From positions 40,487 through 104,486 of the forward strand of contig CALNAJ010000013.1 of the NCBI GenBank assembly GCA_937874695.1: a stretch of DNA of 64,000 nucleotides. The letters are read 5' to 3'. The translations under genes and the position numbers were made by a program. The notes beneath the pieces were generated by a model, which had not been told where the DNA came from, made no database searches, and saw only the letters and a program-made list of their open reading frames with translations. Positions 32,740 to 41,537 of this stretch are shown in pieces. The stretch is from an uncultured Lactobacillus sp. GTDB taxonomy: Bacteria > Bacillota > Bacilli > Lactobacillales > Lactobacillaceae. Every line of letters begins with the position of its first letter. Position 1 is the first letter of the stretch.

Positions 32740-35280
32740 TTAATCAACTAAATGGAACTTTTCAAAATGCGCCTTCAGGTAATCCACCGTTAGACTCTTG
32801 GCAGTCTTGATCAACTGTTGCGGCTCACCACTGGCCATCAACTGGCCACCGGCTTGCCCACCCTTGGGGCCGAGATCAATCAGATAATCGGCGTTGGCCA
32901 TCAGATCAAGATCATGCGTGATGATGATAATCGTGGCCCCCTTGGCCTTCAGGCTGTTAATCACGCCCAGTAGTGTCTGCACGTCTTGGGGGTGTAAGCC
33001 GACGGAGGGCTCGTCGAAGATAAACAGGGTCTTGCTCTGGCGCTTATTCAAGTGGCTCATGAGCTTTAACCGTTGGGCCTCCCCACCGGACAGGCTCGGC
33101 GTGCTTTCGCCTAAATGCAGGTAGCCCAGTCCCATTTCATCCAATAACTGAAGCTGTTTCTCAATCTTAGGCACCGTTTCAAAGACAGCTAACGCCTCAC
33201 GGACCGATAAGTTCAGCAGGTCGACAATATTGTAGCCGTGCCACCGAATCTGTTGAATCTCGTCCTTATACCGTGCGCCGTGGCAGTAAGGGCAGACTTC
33301 TTCCATGTCTGGCAAATATTGAATATCCAGGGTAATGGTCCCCAGTCCACCACACTGCTCACAGGCACCTTGCTTGTTATTGTACGAGAAGTAAGCGAGG
33401 CCGAACTTCTTGGCCTTGGCCTCCGGTAAATTGGCGAACATGCGGCGCAAATTATCCATGATGGTGGTATAGGTAGCAATCGTCGAGCGGGCGTTCTTCC
33501 CAATTGGCTTGGCGTCCACCGACACCACATCTTTCAAATGGGTCTGTAAGGTCGTCACTTGTTTCGGCAGAGCGGCTTTGTTCTTCGCCGCCTGAATGGC
33601 CGGAACTAGACTGTCCAGAATCAAACTCGTCTTACCGGCACCAGAGAATCCAGTAACAGCGGTGATTTCGTTGCCAGGGATGGTCACGGCCACGTCATGC
33701 AGATTAAAGTAATTCTGAACCTCAAAACGCGTGGTGAGTTCGCTGGCCTTCTGACTAGCGGGCACCTTGTCATGCATGATGTTGGCTTGCCCCGAAATGT
33801 AAGGTCCAATCAGTGACTGAGGATTCCCCACTAAATCCTGGGGCGTTCCCTCAGCAATGATTTGACCGCCAGCGTCCCCCGATCCAGGACCAATCTCAAT
33901 CACCCAATCGGCAGCTGAAATGATGTCGACTTCATGATCGACCACAACCAAGGAATTTCCTTGCGCAATCAGCTCTCTAAAAATCCGGATGAGCCCCTTA
34001 ACGTTATCGGGATGTAGCCCAATGGAGGGTTCATCCAGCACATACAGGACGCCCGTCGTCTCCGTCCGAATGGTCTTGGCTAGTTGGAGCCGTTGGAGTT
34101 CTCCGGTCGACAGCGTATTACCATTACGTGATAAAGTCAGGTAATCCAGTCCCAGCTCCAGCAACGGCCGCAACGTATCCGTCAAATTCTTGAAGAGCAC
34201 GTCAGCCATAGCTTTCATCTCAGCTGGCATCTCTTTTTTTGCCGCAGTTTGCCACCCGGCTAACGATCCCAGCGTCAGGTCGGAGACTTCCGCAATATTT
34301 TTACCCCCGACTAATTGCGTCAAGAGTTCTGGATTCAACCGCGTCCCGTGACAGGTTGGGCACACAGAGAAGTGGAAAAATTCGTTGACCTTCTTGATGG
34401 CCCGATCACTCTTCACTGTCTTCAGAGAATCGTAAACGGCCTCGTGAGCGTTCTCGTACAGCGTATTGCCGGTATGGAACACGCGACCGGTCGAGGTCCG
34501 AAAGTCCACGGGATACTGTTTCTTGGCACCATTGAGCACAATGTCCTTCTCCCGGTCGGTGAGATCCTTGTAGGGGACGTCAATGCGTACACCCAGTGTT
34601 TCCGCCACCGTCGGCATGAAGTTGCGACCGGGCAGATGCCATGAGGCCACGACCCCTTCTGACAGACTGAGATTCTCATCACCAATCAGCTTATCCTCGT
34701 CTAAGGTCTGAACTGTCCCCGTCCCATGACATTCTGGGCAAGCACCGCCAGAGTTGAAGGCAAAGTCTTCGGCAGATTTCGCCATGAACTCGACCCCACA
34801 CTCCGGACAGGTCACGATCCCCATCTTGCTGTCTGCGCCACCTGGTAGATCCATGGCCTGGGCAACTTTCAGGCTGGGCGCAATTCGATGACCGTTGGGA
34901 CAAACCATCGAGCCAAGCCGTGAGAAGATGAGGCGCACGACGTTAAATAGCTCACTCATCGATCCCACCGTTGAACGCTCGGAAGGGACTCCGGGCCGTT
35001 GCCGCAGAGCGATAGCGGATGGAATATGCCGAACTTCCTGGACCTGTGACCGCTTGCTTTGACCGATTCGCCGTCTAGTATAGGTGGACAGCGCCTCCAG
35101 GTATCGCCGCGACCCTTCCGCATATAAAATCCCCATGGCCAACGAACTCTTCCCGGAGCCCGAGGGACCTGAGATTGCCACAAATTGATTCAATGGAATA
35201 TCCACGTCAATATTTTTTAAATTATGGACATTCCCACCACGTACACTAATATGTTCACGTTGCTTATCACTCGTTGCCAT
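32740..35280 (-). CDS. UvrA-like ATPase (UvrA2/drug-resistance type)
   Basis: An 846-residue twin-ABC protein. The first half has GPSGSGKSSLAMG, two CxxC zinc-module halves (CPECG, CPECHG) and LSTGELQRLQLAKTIR with LYVLDEPSIGLHP. The second half has GFSGAGKTSLILD, CEQCGG...CPYCHG, LSGGEAQRLKLMSHL and LFIFDEPSVGLHP. It is about 100 residues shorter than housekeeping UvrA, with the N-terminal region that would bind UvrB apparently reduced, as in UvrA2 and DrrC-like proteins. No uvrB is adjacent. The ATG at 35280 has AAAGGTGG upstream. It may help remove DNA-bound drugs rather than serve core excision repair; this is inference. Confidence 0.88.
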   Translation of the reverse strand: MATSDKQREHISVRGGNVHNLKNIDVDIPLNQFVAISGPSGSGKSSLAMGILYAEGSRRYLEALSTYTRRRIGQSKRSQVQEVRHIPSAIALRQRPGVPSERSTVGSMSELFNVVRLIFSRLGSMVCPNGHRIAPSLKVAQAMDLPGGADSKMGIVTCPECGVEFMAKSAEDFAFNSGGACPECHGTGTVQTLDEDKLIGDENLSLSEGVVASWHLPGRNFMPTVAETLGVRIDVPYKDLTDREKDIVLNGAKKQYPVDFRTSTGRVFHTGNTLYENAHEAVYDSLKTVKSDRAIKKVNEFFHFSVCPTCHGTRLNPELLTQLVGGKNIAEVSDLTLGSLAGWQTAAKKEMPAEMKAMADVLFKNLTDTLRPLLELGLDYLTLSRNGNTLSTGELQRLQLAKTIRTETTGVLYVLDEPSIGLHPDNVKGLIRIFRELIAQGNSLVVVDHEVDIISAADWVIEIGPGSGDAGGQIIAEGTPQDLVGNPQSLIGPYISGQANIMHDKVPASQKASELTTRFEVQNYFNLHDVAVTIPGNEITAVTGFSGAGKTSLILDSLVPAIQAAKNKAALPKQVTTLQTHLKDVVSVDAKPIGKNARSTIATYTTIMDNLRRMFANLPEAKAKKFGLAYFSYNNKQGACEQCGGLGTITLDIQYLPDMEEVCPYCHGARYKDEIQQIRWHGYNIVDLLNLSVREALAVFETVPKIEKQLQLLDEMGLGYLHLGESTPSLSGGEAQRLKLMSHLNKRQSKTLFIFDEPSVGLHPQDVQTLLGVINSLKAKGATIIIITHDLDLMANADYLIDLGPKGGQAGGQLMASGEPQQLIKTAKSLTVDYLKAHFEKFHLVD

Positions 35281-35322
35281 ATTTGCCCACCTTTACTTTT
35301 AATTCCGTTCATGATACTTATC

Positions 35323-35353
35323 ATTTTAACCTATCTTGTAACGTTACAGTCAA
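35323..35353 (-). promoter_or_regulatory. UvrA-like gene promoter with a 12-bp palindrome in the spacer
   Basis: Reverse-strand TTGACT (35348-35353) and TAAAAT (35323-35328) are separated by 19 nt. The perfect palindrome TGTAACGTTACA (35337-35348) begins at the -35 edge and fills the upstream spacer. The over-long spacer with a dyad recalls MerR-type promoters but could also be a repressor site. Confidence 0.5.
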
Positions 35354-35365
35354 GTCTAAGGTCCC

Positions 35366-35400
35366 AAAAAGAGGTTCAATTCGCAAGTGAATTGAACCTC
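35366..35400 (-). terminator. Hairpin with reverse-strand T run upstream of the UvrA-like gene
   Basis: A perfect 12-bp stem GAGGTTCAATTC/GAATTGAACCTC is followed on the reverse strand by T5. It lies 5' of the UvrA-like gene, so it would stop read-through from the right or end a short transcript. Confidence 0.6.
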
Positions 35401-35410
35401 TCAAAATTCC

Positions 35411-35440
35411 CTCATCAACACCCATTGACAAAGAACCTCT
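35411..35440. other. Possible insertion-sequence end
   Basis: Reverse-strand GAGGTTCTTTGTCAATGGGT resembles, from memory, the inverted-repeat ends of ISL3-family elements (GGCTCTTTGTCAA-like). No transposase is present, so at most this is a solo end or remnant. Confidence 0.25.
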
Positions 35441-35627
35441 TTTTTGACTAAAAATAGCACTAGTCCCACAGTTGGTGGCTAGTCCTATTCATGTGCTCTA
35501 TGATTCAGTTTCCCCCATCACAAACGTACGCTTGTCATTGGTCCAACAATCCTCATCACCCACTGCACATACAAACTCGGTACCATCTGCTATAATAAGC
35601 TTTAATAATAATGATCTAGGTGACGTT

Positions 35628-36605
35628 ATGAAAATAAGAATGGAAGACGTGGCAAAGCTTGCCGGTGTCTCAAAAACGACAGTTTCAAGAGTGCTGAATA
35701 AGCGCGGCTATCTTAGCGCGGAAACGGTTAAAAAGGTTCACGCGGCTATGGATGAATTGAACTATCGTCCGAACGTGGTCGCCCAGCAATTATTTAAACA
35801 AGAAACGAAACTCGTTGGTTTGATTTTCCCAACGGTCAATAATCCTTTTTACGGGCAACTGGTCGCTACGATGGAAAAACAGCTTTTTAAACAAGGCTTC
35901 AAAGTTCTGATTGGTAATTCGATGAATGATTCAAACAAAGAACGGCTTTATCTGCAGGAGTTGATGGCGCATCAGGTAGATGGTCTAATTATCGGCTCCC
36001 ACAACCAAGGTGTTGAAGAATATAAACATGCCAATCTTCCCATCGTGGCAATTGACAGTACCATGAATAGTGATATTCCAGTGGTGTCGTCCGACAATTA
36101 CATGGGTGGCACGTTGGCGACGGAACTATTGATCGACCATGGTTGTCAGGTCATCATTCATACCAATGATCCCGAGATAATTAAAAGTCCAGCCCAGCGT
36201 CGGCGCCAGGCGTATGAAGACACAATGACTAAGCACGGACTCAAGCCAGTTGTTTATACGCTGGATTTTGATTTAAATAAAACTGAAAAACAAAAACGAA
36301 TCCGCGAAATTTTTCAGGAACACCCAGACGTTGATGGCATGTTCATCTCAAATGATATGGACGCTGCGATAGTCATGGATATCGCCACCCAATTAGGCCG
36401 ACGGATTCCCAATAATTTAAAAATCGTGGGTTATGATGGCGCTGACATCACTAAAATGTTGCTGCCAAATTTAACGACCATTGTTCAACCAATTGATGAC
36501 ATGGCTAACAGTGCCGTTGAAACCCTATTACGGCGAATTACTGACAGTAATTATCGCCATGATCAAACCTTCCCCGTTTCAGTTTGGCAAGGAAAAACCG
36601 GATAA
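35628..36605 (+). CDS. LacI-family transcriptional regulator of the fructoside locus
   Basis: A 325-residue repressor. The HTH and hinge are typical (MEDVAKLAGVSKTTVSRVLNKRGYLSAETVKKVHAAMDELNYRPNVVAQQL), followed by a periplasmic-binding-like effector domain (LVGLIFPTVNNPFYGQLVATMEKQLFKQGF to GYDGADITKMLLPNLTTIVQP). The ATG at 35628 has an AGGTGA site; a frame running to 35472 is not needed. A TATAAT element lies at 35591-35596. It directly precedes permease, GH172 and GH32 genes and two pairs of palindromes that overlap their promoter, so it most likely represses them until a sugar ligand binds. ScrR-like repressors of sucrose and fructan loci are the nearest functional analogy. Confidence 0.9.
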   Translation: MKIRMEDVAKLAGVSKTTVSRVLNKRGYLSAETVKKVHAAMDELNYRPNVVAQQLFKQETKLVGLIFPTVNNPFYGQLVATMEKQLFKQGFKVLIGNSMNDSNKERLYLQELMAHQVDGLIIGSHNQGVEEYKHANLPIVAIDSTMNSDIPVVSSDNYMGGTLATELLIDHGCQVIIHTNDPEIIKSPAQRRRQAYEDTMTKHGLKPVVYTLDFDLNKTEKQKRIREIFQEHPDVDGMFISNDMDAAIVMDIATQLGRRIPNNLKIVGYDGADITKMLLPNLTTIVQPIDDMANSAVETLLRRITDSNYRHDQTFPVSVWQGKTG

Positions 36606-36614
36606 AAAATATGG

Positions 36615-36694
36615 AACCGGTTGACATATCTAAAGTAAGCGCTTACAATATATTTTGTTAAGCGCTTACTTTTCGCTATGTATGTCAACCGGTT
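36615..36694 (+). promoter_or_regulatory. Fructoside operon promoter with nested LacI-type operators and a cre-like site
   Basis: TTGACA (36621-36626), a 17-nt spacer and TACAAT (36644-36649) form a strong promoter. AACCGGTT palindromes lie at 36615-36622, overlapping the -35, and at 36687-36694, as part of a 14-bp inverted repeat (AACCGGTTGACATA and its complement). Between them GTAAGCGCTTAC (36635-36646) overlaps the -10, and a TTAAGCGCTTAC copy follows at 36658-36669. The first GCGCTT site matches the CcpA cre consensus at 13 of 14 positions by eye. The layout suggests DNA looping by the LacI protein plus carbon catabolite repression. Confidence 0.75.
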
Positions 36695-36781
36695 ACATAC
36701 AAATATTGACTGGTTGCGAATGCCATGGAAACGCAGGAGCAACTCTCCCAGTCGGAATGAGAAGGAACTTGGTTTAACATC

Positions 36782-38029
36782 ATGAAAAATAGCATAAATC
36801 TGAAACAAGAAATAAAAAATCCTAGCTACTTGCAGAGTGCAACGACGTTATTTCTTTATTTTAGTTCATGGGGAATATGGTGGGCATTCTTTCAAATTTG
36901 GTTAACCAACACCCTGCACATGTCTGGAACACAGGTCGGCGAGATATTTTCGGCAAATTCGATTATTACAGTTATTTTGATGACGGTTTACGGTGGGATT
37001 CAAGATAAATTGGACATTAAACGTGGCCTGTTATTAGTTTGTTCCTTGACATCAGTCCTTGTTGGCCCGTTCTTCATCTTTGTGTATGGCCCCTTATTAA
37101 AGAGTAGCTTCTTAGTTGGCCTGATACTAGGTTCATTACTATTATCGATGGGATTCTTGGCAGCCACAGCTGTCTATGAAGCATTATCGGAACGAATCAG
37201 TAGACGGACCCACTTTGAGTATGGGCATGCGCGGATGTTTGGGTCCTTAGGTTACGCAGTTTCTGCCATCTTTGCAGGTCTCATCTTTTCTATCAATCCT
37301 GATTTAAATTTTATCGCTAGTTCAGTTTTAAGCTTGATGTTATTTTTAGAGTTGAAATATTGGTATCCAGATAAAGACATCAAGAAAGAGGTAAATAATA
37401 GTTCACCTTCAATCAAAGATATGTTCCGCGTTTTAAAGCGGATAGATGTTTGGAAAATGATTATCTTTGTCATGTTGTCATGGACCTTCTACACAGTTTT
37501 TGATCAACAAATGTTTCCTGGATTTTATACAAAGCTATTTGCTTCCCCCAATGCGGGTGAAAGAATCTATGGCTTATTAAATTCACTAGAGGTTTTTGGA
37601 GAATCAATCATGATGATTGTTATTCCCTATGTGATGAAGAAAATCGGTGTCAGAAAAACATTGCTTTTAGGTGTTACGGTTATGTTCATCAGAATCGGCG
37701 GATGTGGCATTGCCAAAAGTATCATCATGATTTCATTGGTTAAAATGTTACATTCCATTGAGGTTCCCCTATTTATGTTAGCCATTATCAGATACTTTAC
37801 ACTGCATTACGATGTTAAGTTGTCAGCAACGTTGTATATGGTTGGCTTTCAAATTGCCGCCCAAGTTGGACAAATTATTTTATCAACTCCCCTGGGGATT
37901 CTGCGCGACAACTTAGGCTACAGATCGACATTCTTATTTGTCGCTGCAATTGTATTTATCGCCGTTATCTTCGGCTTCTTCTTCATCGAAAAGGATGATC
38001 AAAATGTGGGAGGTGACCCGCTATCCTAA
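36782..38029 (+). CDS. MFS oligosaccharide permease (LacY/OHS-like)
   Basis: A 415-residue transporter with 12 predicted helices. SSWGIWWAFFQIWLTNTLHMSGTQVGEIFSANSI and YGGIQDKLDIKRG in the N half, and YEALSERISRRTHFEYGHARMFGSLGYAV after helix 4, follow the oligosaccharide:H+ symporter pattern (LacY, sucrose permease CscB, raffinose permease). It is the first gene of a fructoside operon, downstream of a LacI-controlled promoter. The start is ATG 36782 with AGAAGGA upstream. It likely imports the disaccharide or dianhydride hydrolysed by the GH172 and GH32 enzymes. Confidence 0.88.
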   Translation: MKNSINLKQEIKNPSYLQSATTLFLYFSSWGIWWAFFQIWLTNTLHMSGTQVGEIFSANSIITVILMTVYGGIQDKLDIKRGLLLVCSLTSVLVGPFFIFVYGPLLKSSFLVGLILGSLLLSMGFLAATAVYEALSERISRRTHFEYGHARMFGSLGYAVSAIFAGLIFSINPDLNFIASSVLSLMLFLELKYWYPDKDIKKEVNNSSPSIKDMFRVLKRIDVWKMIIFVMLSWTFYTVFDQQMFPGFYTKLFASPNAGERIYGLLNSLEVFGESIMMIVIPYVMKKIGVRKTLLLGVTVMFIRIGGCGIAKSIIMISLVKMLHSIEVPLFMLAIIRYFTLHYDVKLSATLYMVGFQIAAQVGQIILSTPLGILRDNLGYRSTFLFVAAIVFIAVIFGFFFIEKDDQNVGGDPLS

Positions 38030-38104
38030 TTGCTCTGAAATAACCAGCTTAATTGATTAACTACTATAAAGTAATAGCAGGTTTACAGGAAAGGACAACT
38101 AACC

Positions 38105-39457
38105 ATGAAAAATAATTTAGACTATTTAACTAAGAGTCAGGACGCAAGAACTGCCAGATTATCAAGTTATGATCAAGATGGGAAAAATCAAGATTATTGG
38201 ATGATTCCAGCAGGAGAATCGATTACTTTAGGTGAGATTGAAGGTCCCGCTTGCATCACGCATATGTGGATGACTTCATTCTGTCGCAAGACAATCGGAC
38301 CTGGGATTGTAGATCCTATTATGGGGAGTCACGTTGCCCCTGTTAATGAAATTGCCAATCCGTTAGGTGTTACTTGGGAAGAACAAGATCCTTTCTATTA
38401 CCGGACGGCATTATTTAAAATCACCTGGGATGACGAAGATACACCAAGCATTTTAGCTCCATTAGGCGACTTCTTCTGTATTGGAAACTCGTTACCAGGG
38501 AATTTCCAATCCGCCCCATTCAACGTTTCTGTAAAACCCGAAGAAGCCAACAAGTTTGGTGCACCCGCTGCTAGAAATTGCTATTTCCCAATGCCATTTA
38601 ATAAGAAAGCTAAGATTGAGATTATTAATCAAGGTGACTTACCGTTTGGGCTATACTTCTATATTGATTATGAAATGTATAAAAAGCCTTTGCCAAAAGA
38701 TACTCTGTACTTTCACGCAAACTGGAACCGCAGCCTTCCCTGCCGTGGATGGGGCGATGATTTACAAGTAAACAGTCCTGAAGTCCAAGACATCAGCAAC
38801 TTATCAGGTAAAGATAATTACGTCTTGTTAGATACTAAAGGAAAAGGTCACTATGTCGGTTGTAATCTTTCAGTTACTCACTTCCAAGGCAGCTGGTGGG
38901 GTGAAGGTGACGATATGATCTATGTCGATGGTGAAAAAGTCCCAAGTATCAATGGTACCGGGACCGAGGACTACTTCGGTCATGCCTGGGGCATGCAGAA
39001 GAATAGTTTCCTGTATAATGGGTCAATTATTCATGAAAGCGATATGCCAGGTTATCAGGTCTCTTATCGATTCCATCTCCCAGATCCCGTCAGATTCTCT
39101 AAAGAAATCAAGGTAACCATTGAACATGGGCATGCTAACCACCTTTCCGACGATTGGGCCTCAACGGCTTACTGGTATCAAACTTTGCCTTCTCCAAAGT
39201 TAAGTATTTTACCAGTTGAGAAACGTATTCCAGTCGTTGCCAAAATGGATGTCCCAACGTTGAGCGATGCTGAAAAGCCTACGTTAACAAAAGAACAAAA
39301 AGAAGCATACGCCAAGACTGAAAAGAGAAACGAATGGTACTCAGCAGGTAAAAACAAAGAAATGCAACTTAAATTTGATAAAACCCACCGTGCTGAAAAG
39401 GGTAATCTTGCAGAAGCCAAAGCGGTAAGAAGCAAATATCAAAAAGAGAACGATTAG
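38105..39457 (+). CDS. GH172-family glycoside hydrolase (DUF2961)
   Basis: A 450-residue cytosolic protein of the DUF2961 family, now glycoside hydrolase family 172. Landmarks are the N-terminal ARTARLSSYDQDGKNQDYWMIPAGESITLGEIEGPACITHMWMT, FYYRTALFKITWDDEDTPSILAPLGDFFC, NWNRSLPC and the strongly conserved VPSINGTGTEDYFGHAWG, which carries active-site acids. Characterised GH172 enzymes include an inverting-linkage difructose dianhydride I synthase/hydrolase (alpha-fructofuranosidase) from Bifidobacterium dentium. There is no signal peptide, so the substrate must be imported, matching the permease gene just upstream. The GH32 gene follows after 16 bp. A role on fructofuranosides is likely; exact linkage is not predictable. 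Confidence 0.88.
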   Translation: MKNNLDYLTKSQDARTARLSSYDQDGKNQDYWMIPAGESITLGEIEGPACITHMWMTSFCRKTIGPGIVDPIMGSHVAPVNEIANPLGVTWEEQDPFYYRTALFKITWDDEDTPSILAPLGDFFCIGNSLPGNFQSAPFNVSVKPEEANKFGAPAARNCYFPMPFNKKAKIEIINQGDLPFGLYFYIDYEMYKKPLPKDTLYFHANWNRSLPCRGWGDDLQVNSPEVQDISNLSGKDNYVLLDTKGKGHYVGCNLSVTHFQGSWWGEGDDMIYVDGEKVPSINGTGTEDYFGHAWGMQKNSFLYNGSIIHESDMPGYQVSYRFHLPDPVRFSKEIKVTIEHGHANHLSDDWASTAYWYQTLPSPKLSILPVEKRIPVVAKMDVPTLSDAEKPTLTKEQKEAYAKTEKRNEWYSAGKNKEMQLKFDKTHRAEKGNLAEAKAVRSKYQKEND

Positions 39458-39473
39458 AAGAAGGTGGTAAGTC

Positions 39474-40931
39474 ATGGATAGCCAAAAGGTAAATATAACT
39501 GAACTTACTCGAGAAATCTCTGAAAAGGGACAAGTAGTCGGCAAGACACCGTCACGCTTGAATTATCACTTTATGCCGCAGATTGGCTGGATGAATGATC
39601 CAAATGGGTTTATCAAGTATAAAGGTGAGTATCATCTGTTCTACCAGTTTTATCCACACGGAACCTCATGGGGACCCATGCATTGGGGTCATGCCAAAAG
39701 CAAAGATCTATTGCACTGGGAATATCTGCCAGTGGCACTTGCCCCATCAGAAGCCTATGACTGTGATCCTAATGTTGAAGGCTACGGCTGTTTTTCAGGA
39801 TCCGCAACGACGCAAAACGATGACTTAGTTTTGATGTATACCGGAGATGTTGATAGCAAAGAAATTCCACAAACGCAAAACATCGCAATTTCAAGTGATG
39901 GTATTAACTTTGATAAGGTCGATGTGAATCCCGTAATTCCTAACTTCCCTAAAGAAGCGACTAAGGATTTTAGAGATCCAAAATTATTCAAAGTTGATGA
40001 CACCTGGTATTCAGTGATTGGAACCCATAACGAAACGTTAGGTGAACTTGCTTTATATCGCAGTAAAGACCTTCTGAAATGGGACTATCTTGGAATTCTT
40101 GCCCAAAGTAATGGTAAACAAGGGACGATGTGGGAATGCCCTAACATTATTTTATCGGATAAAAATGACTTTTTAATTGTCTCCCCAATGGAAGGGACAG
40201 TTAATCTGAAGCCAATTTACATTTCAGGAAAGGCCAACCTGAAGGAACCTAGCTTTAAACAGAGTGGCCAAGGTATTCTAGATTATGGGAACGACTTCTA
40301 TGCGCCGCAGACCATGGATGTCGACGGTCGGCATATTCTGATTGCTTGGATTAGTCAATGGTTCTCAAAAATGCCAACAGCAGATGATGGCTGGACGGGT
40401 GCAATGACGATTCCACGCGAAGTTACGATTAAGAATGGCCGTCTCTATCAAACACCAGTCAAAGAACTAGAGACGATTCGAGTTGATCAGCTCTGTGAAA
40501 TCAAGAACCAGGAAGTTACTCATCTTGAACAAGACATTCCTGAAGCTTCAGAACTGAAATTCAACTTGCAGATACCAGAAAATTACGACGGCACAATTGA
40601 ATTGGAAATTGCTGATCGTGAAGACACCACTCAAAACTGCAAATTAACAATTGATTTGAAAAAATCAGAAATTATTTTAGACTGTTCAAACTACAGCGTT
40701 GAAAAGCGGGAGATCTGTAAAGCACCCTATGAGGGAACCGGAGATACCATTGATTTCGATATTTTCTTGGATACGAATTCAATCGAAGCTTTCATTAATA
40801 ATGGCGAGACGACAATTACGAATCGCATTTATCCAGAAGCCAAGCTAAAGACCATGAAGTTGGTTTGCGATAATCAAAAACCATTTGTTGTTAATGCCTT
40901 CTCTGCATGGAAACTGGATAAAACGATTTAG
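39474..40931 (+). CDS. GH32 beta-fructofuranosidase
   Basis: A 485-residue intracellular invertase-type enzyme. The beta-propeller motifs are all present: HFMPQIGWMNDPNGF (nucleophile Asp), FSGSATT, DFRDPKLF (RDP transition-state Asp) and MWECPNI (EC acid/base Glu), with a C-terminal beta-sandwich ending near FSAWKL. No signal peptide is seen. The start is ATG 39474 with AGAAGGTGG upstream. As third gene of the LacI-controlled operon it probably cleaves sucrose or short beta-2,1/2,6-fructosides, perhaps those produced from dianhydrides by the GH172 partner. Confidence 0.94.
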   Translation: MDSQKVNITELTREISEKGQVVGKTPSRLNYHFMPQIGWMNDPNGFIKYKGEYHLFYQFYPHGTSWGPMHWGHAKSKDLLHWEYLPVALAPSEAYDCDPNVEGYGCFSGSATTQNDDLVLMYTGDVDSKEIPQTQNIAISSDGINFDKVDVNPVIPNFPKEATKDFRDPKLFKVDDTWYSVIGTHNETLGELALYRSKDLLKWDYLGILAQSNGKQGTMWECPNIILSDKNDFLIVSPMEGTVNLKPIYISGKANLKEPSFKQSGQGILDYGNDFYAPQTMDVDGRHILIAWISQWFSKMPTADDGWTGAMTIPREVTIKNGRLYQTPVKELETIRVDQLCEIKNQEVTHLEQDIPEASELKFNLQIPENYDGTIELEIADREDTTQNCKLTIDLKKSEIILDCSNYSVEKREICKAPYEGTGDTIDFDIFLDTNSIEAFINNGETTITNRIYPEAKLKTMKLVCDNQKPFVVNAFSAWKLDKTI

Positions 40932-41496
40932 AGACTGTCGGAGCGTTTAGAAAAATCTGTTTTAGTAGTTACCAACTTACGTTACGTAATTGTAGCTTGA
41001 AATTGTGACATTAAGATTTAAATCGAAGGAGTCGTGACATAGCTAGTCTCATTTTTGAGGGGCTAGTTATGTCACGACTCCTTCGTTGGCTCCAAACATC
41101 GGTCACTAAAACAGCTATTACTTCGTTCCGGGTACTTAACTTGTAATACGCATATTCTGATTAAAGAAGGATGATCCAAGACTCGTATCAACAGGTCCGC
41201 CCTACTACAAATATTCCTATGTCAGAACTGACAGTAACTATAGACAGCAAAAGTGACGATTCCTTTCGATGAGGTATCGCCGATTTTTAAGCTTTAAACC
41301 GTTTCGCTTCTTCACATAATCCTCAGGAATCCATGGAAATCGACGTCTCCTCTCCAGCCAACAGCATTACGTCCACTGCCATTGCAACAGGCGCTGATGT
41401 CTCTTTAAAAACTAACCATACTACAGAGATATTGCATAGTGCTGAAACAACAGCAAAGACCTTTTTCCACTTTAAAAATAAAATTGGTCTTACCAA
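40932..41496. other. Noncoding stretch after the fructoside operon
   Basis: Contains a very long hairpin (41024-41085) and no credible gene. Short open frames on both strands between 41320 and 41560 look random; none has a good ribosome site or family pattern. Confidence 0.5.
41024..41085. repeat. Large stem-loop with 23-bp arms
   Basis: Arms at 41024-41046 and 41063-41085 are complementary at 22 of 23 positions (the exception is a wobble pair), with a 16-nt loop. No T run follows on either strand at usual length, so it may be a transcript-end structure, a regulatory RNA or a small mobile repeat. Confidence 0.7.
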
Positions 41497-41511
41497 AGTA
41501 TACAGTATACT
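41497..41511. promoter_or_regulatory. MarR-type operator palindrome
   Basis: AGTATAC-A-GTATACT is a perfect odd palindrome of 15 bases, followed by a related ATATACT near 41517-41523. It lies 27 nt upstream of the MarR start and probably mediates autoregulation. Confidence 0.6.
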
Positions 41512-41537
41512 GTACAATATACTCATGAGGTGATCAC

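Noticed and set aside
35472..35627. N-terminal extension of the LacI regulator
   Set aside because: The extension crosses the TATAAT promoter element and lacks a ribosome site; the start at 35628 fits the family.
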